This document shows positions 63,025-64,000 of a stretch of DNA of 64,000 nt, in pieces; position 1 is the first letter of the stretch, and each line of letters opens with the position of its first letter. The stretch comes from Arhodomonas sp051195215 (GTDB lineage: Bacteria > Pseudomonadota > Gammaproteobacteria > Nitrococcales > Nitrococcaceae): the NCBI RefSeq assembly GCF_051195215.1, contig NZ_JBNAZM010000014.1, positions 42,659-106,658 of the forward strand, read 5' to 3'. The position numbers and the translations under genes are program-made. The notes beneath the pieces are model-generated. The model did not search any database. It was not told the DNA's origin and saw nothing but the letters and a program-made list of their open reading frames with translations.

Positions 63025-63059
63025 GGCGGGCCATCACCCGTAGAAGTGTTGAGCCCGCC
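63025..63059. terminator. Weak hairpin between the avidin and HTH genes
   Basis: GGCGGGC (63025-63031) and GCCCGCC (63053-63059) are perfect inverse arms with a 21-base loop. It lies just past the avidin stop, between convergent genes. There is no U-run, so it is only a candidate. Confidence 0.35.
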
Positions 63060-63101
63060 ACTGCGCCACCCGAGCACGCCACCGTAAAACGGAGCTCGAG
63101 G

Positions 63102-63506
63102 TCAAAGCCGATCGCTTCCCGCCTGGCCCGCCTCCTGTCTCACCGTCTTTATCCGATGAATGACGTGCAGGATCTCTTCCGCCGATTTCCCTTCGAATTC
63201 TTCCTGCAGCTCATTGAGCTGAGCCTCGAGCTCCCAGGCAACACGCGCCTTCTCGTACTCATGAGGACTGGTCAACGCGTCCAGCTCGATTTCGTCGTTT
63301 TCGAAATCCTCACCGAGCACGAGCCAAAGCGAGTACGGCTTCCATTTCCTGGCGGCAAACTCTATGAAGTCAGCGGTCAGCCTGACGCGGCCGTTCAGGA
63401 CATTGACCCACCGCCGGTAGGCGATGCCGGACTCGCGGGAGAGATCATTGAGGGTTTCTCCTGACTGCCTCACGATATGCTTGAACCGTTCCTGAATGTC
63501 GGACAT
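63102..63506 (-). CDS. Helix-turn-helix regulator, 134 residues
   Basis: This small protein has an N-terminal HTH of the Cro/C1-like type (about residues 17-42: ETLNDLSRESGIAYRRWVNV, LNGRVRL). A segment resembling phage-repressor partners follows (ARKWKPYSLWLVLGE), and then an acidic helical tail (LEAQLNELQEEFEGKSAEEI). The ATG at 63506 (MSDIQERFK) follows GGGGAA. It converges on the avidin gene and is less GC-rich than the rest of the window, suggesting transfer. Its target is unknown. Confidence 0.72.
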   Translation of the reverse strand: MSDIQERFKHIVRQSGETLNDLSRESGIAYRRWVNVLNGRVRLTADFIEFAARKWKPYSLWLVLGEDFENDEIELDALTSPHEYEKARVAWELEAQLNELQEEFEGKSAEEILHVIHRIKTVRQEAGQAGSDRL

Positions 63507-63778
63507 ATGGTCGTTCCCCGTGCGCGCAGCAAGCGCATGACACTTCCGAATGCTCGTCATCGAAGCAATTTTGAAAAAATATACTATGCAACAACCCACA
63601 CTCGGCGTTCAATTGCCGTGAACGAACAGGCGGTGCAATAAATGCACGCTTGTCACTCGCCGCAGGAAAAGGTTCCTTCTCGATCTGTGTGGGTTCCAGG
63701 GTGTGAAGGCGGGTAGCCGGTAGGTAGCGATGACCGATATGTTGTGTCCCCCATCACCGCTGCCGGAGTACCGCGACC
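63507..63778. other. AT-rich gap before the transposase gene
   Basis: These 272 bases include an AT-rich stretch around 63567-63590 that may carry the HTH gene's promoter. They also include the presumed left end of the insertion sequence, somewhere in about 63660-63778. I cannot fix the IS boundary because its right end is outside the window. Confidence 0.4.
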
Positions 63779-64000
63779 ATGGCGCCGAACGCCTCTGAGC
63801 TGAGCCTGTTCACCGCTGCGCTGGGTCTGTATTCGCCCTGGGAAGTTGTCTCGGTGGACTTCGATCCCGGCGCCAAGCGCATTGATCTGGAGGTGGGCTT
63901 TGCCCGCGGGGCGCGCTTTAGCTGCCCGGCCTGCGGGGCGGCGGATCAGCCGGTCCACGACAGCCGCCGGCGTAGCTGGCAGCACCTGCACTTCTTCGAG
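63779..64000 (+). mobile_element. ISL3-family transposase, 5' part (runs past the window end)
   Basis: The open frame starts MAPNASELSLFTAALGLYSP and continues to the last base (74 codons). It contains the N-terminal zinc-ribbon start of ISL3 transposases: RFSCPACGAADQPVHDSRRR followed by SWQHLHFF. GGAG precedes the ATG. The catalytic DDE part is beyond the window, so completeness cannot be judged. Confidence 0.82.

Overview
The window is a chromosomal segment of a GC-rich gammaproteobacterium. It encodes Kdo/heptose LPS genes, a TolC outer-membrane factor, the GlnE/ArgB/PyrE housekeeping set, and yqjD-yqjE-like and pcm-rhodanese-tolC neighbourhoods. The base composition and gene set fit a halophilic or haloalkaliphilic member of the Ectothiorhodospiraceae or a relative; that placement is inference, because there is no rRNA in the window.

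Layout. 1-4.5 kb: end of argB, an NlpC/P60 lipoprotein, a CPA1 cation/proton antiporter, a DUF4124 coiled-coil protein and pyrE. 4.7-12 kb: the very large helicase Lhr and PEP carboxylase, separated by heptad-repeat DNA. 12-17 kb: an isocitrate dehydrogenase fused to a CBS-domain pair, a thiolase, an AraC-type regulator and an EamA transporter. 17.4-22.5 kb: glnE, ilvE, a zf-CHCC protein and an LpxL-type acyltransferase, probably co-transcribed. 22.9-25.2 kb: the ahpC-ahpF peroxide operon. 25.4-39 kb: a cell-surface glycan cluster with a sulfotransferase, five GT4-like glycosyltransferases, a heptosyltransferase-like GT9, an O-antigen ligase, a polysaccharide deacetylase, hldE, an LpxL-type acyltransferase and waaA. 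39-44 kb: tolC, rhodanese and pcm-like genes, yqjD/E/K-like genes, and a DnaJ/CbpA and Hsp20 pair. 44-50 kb: rpmB-rpmG behind a clear promoter and an inverted-repeat leader, a fatty-acid desaturase, a GldA/F/G-type ABC system and mutM. 50-57 kb: a MarR regulator with a Cys-rich tail, a pyridoxal kinase, a 48-residue protein, repeat DNA and a complete sugar-type ABC importer. 57-62 kb: a MoaD/ThiS-like protein beside a BNR-repeat protein, greB, a stand-alone trpF-like gene and a DUF1326-DUF2182 pair. 62.3-64 kb: an AT-richer accessory end with an avidin-family protein, an HTH regulator and the start of an ISL3-type transposase.

The most unusual signal is a family of non-coding elements with terminal inverted repeats in four intergenic gaps (29658-29993, 50042-50301, 58930-59266, 60645-60785). 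Three share related ends. All four carry the same hairpin-enclosed core (AAGGCG ... GGCGTGGC ... CACGTC ... CAAC). Two supply the stop codon of the flanking gene, and the two long copies show a compensatory change in their ends. Other points of note are the ICD-CBS fusion, the intracellular-looking avidin, the sulfur-carrier/BNR pair, the rpmB leader and the heptad-repeat blocks.
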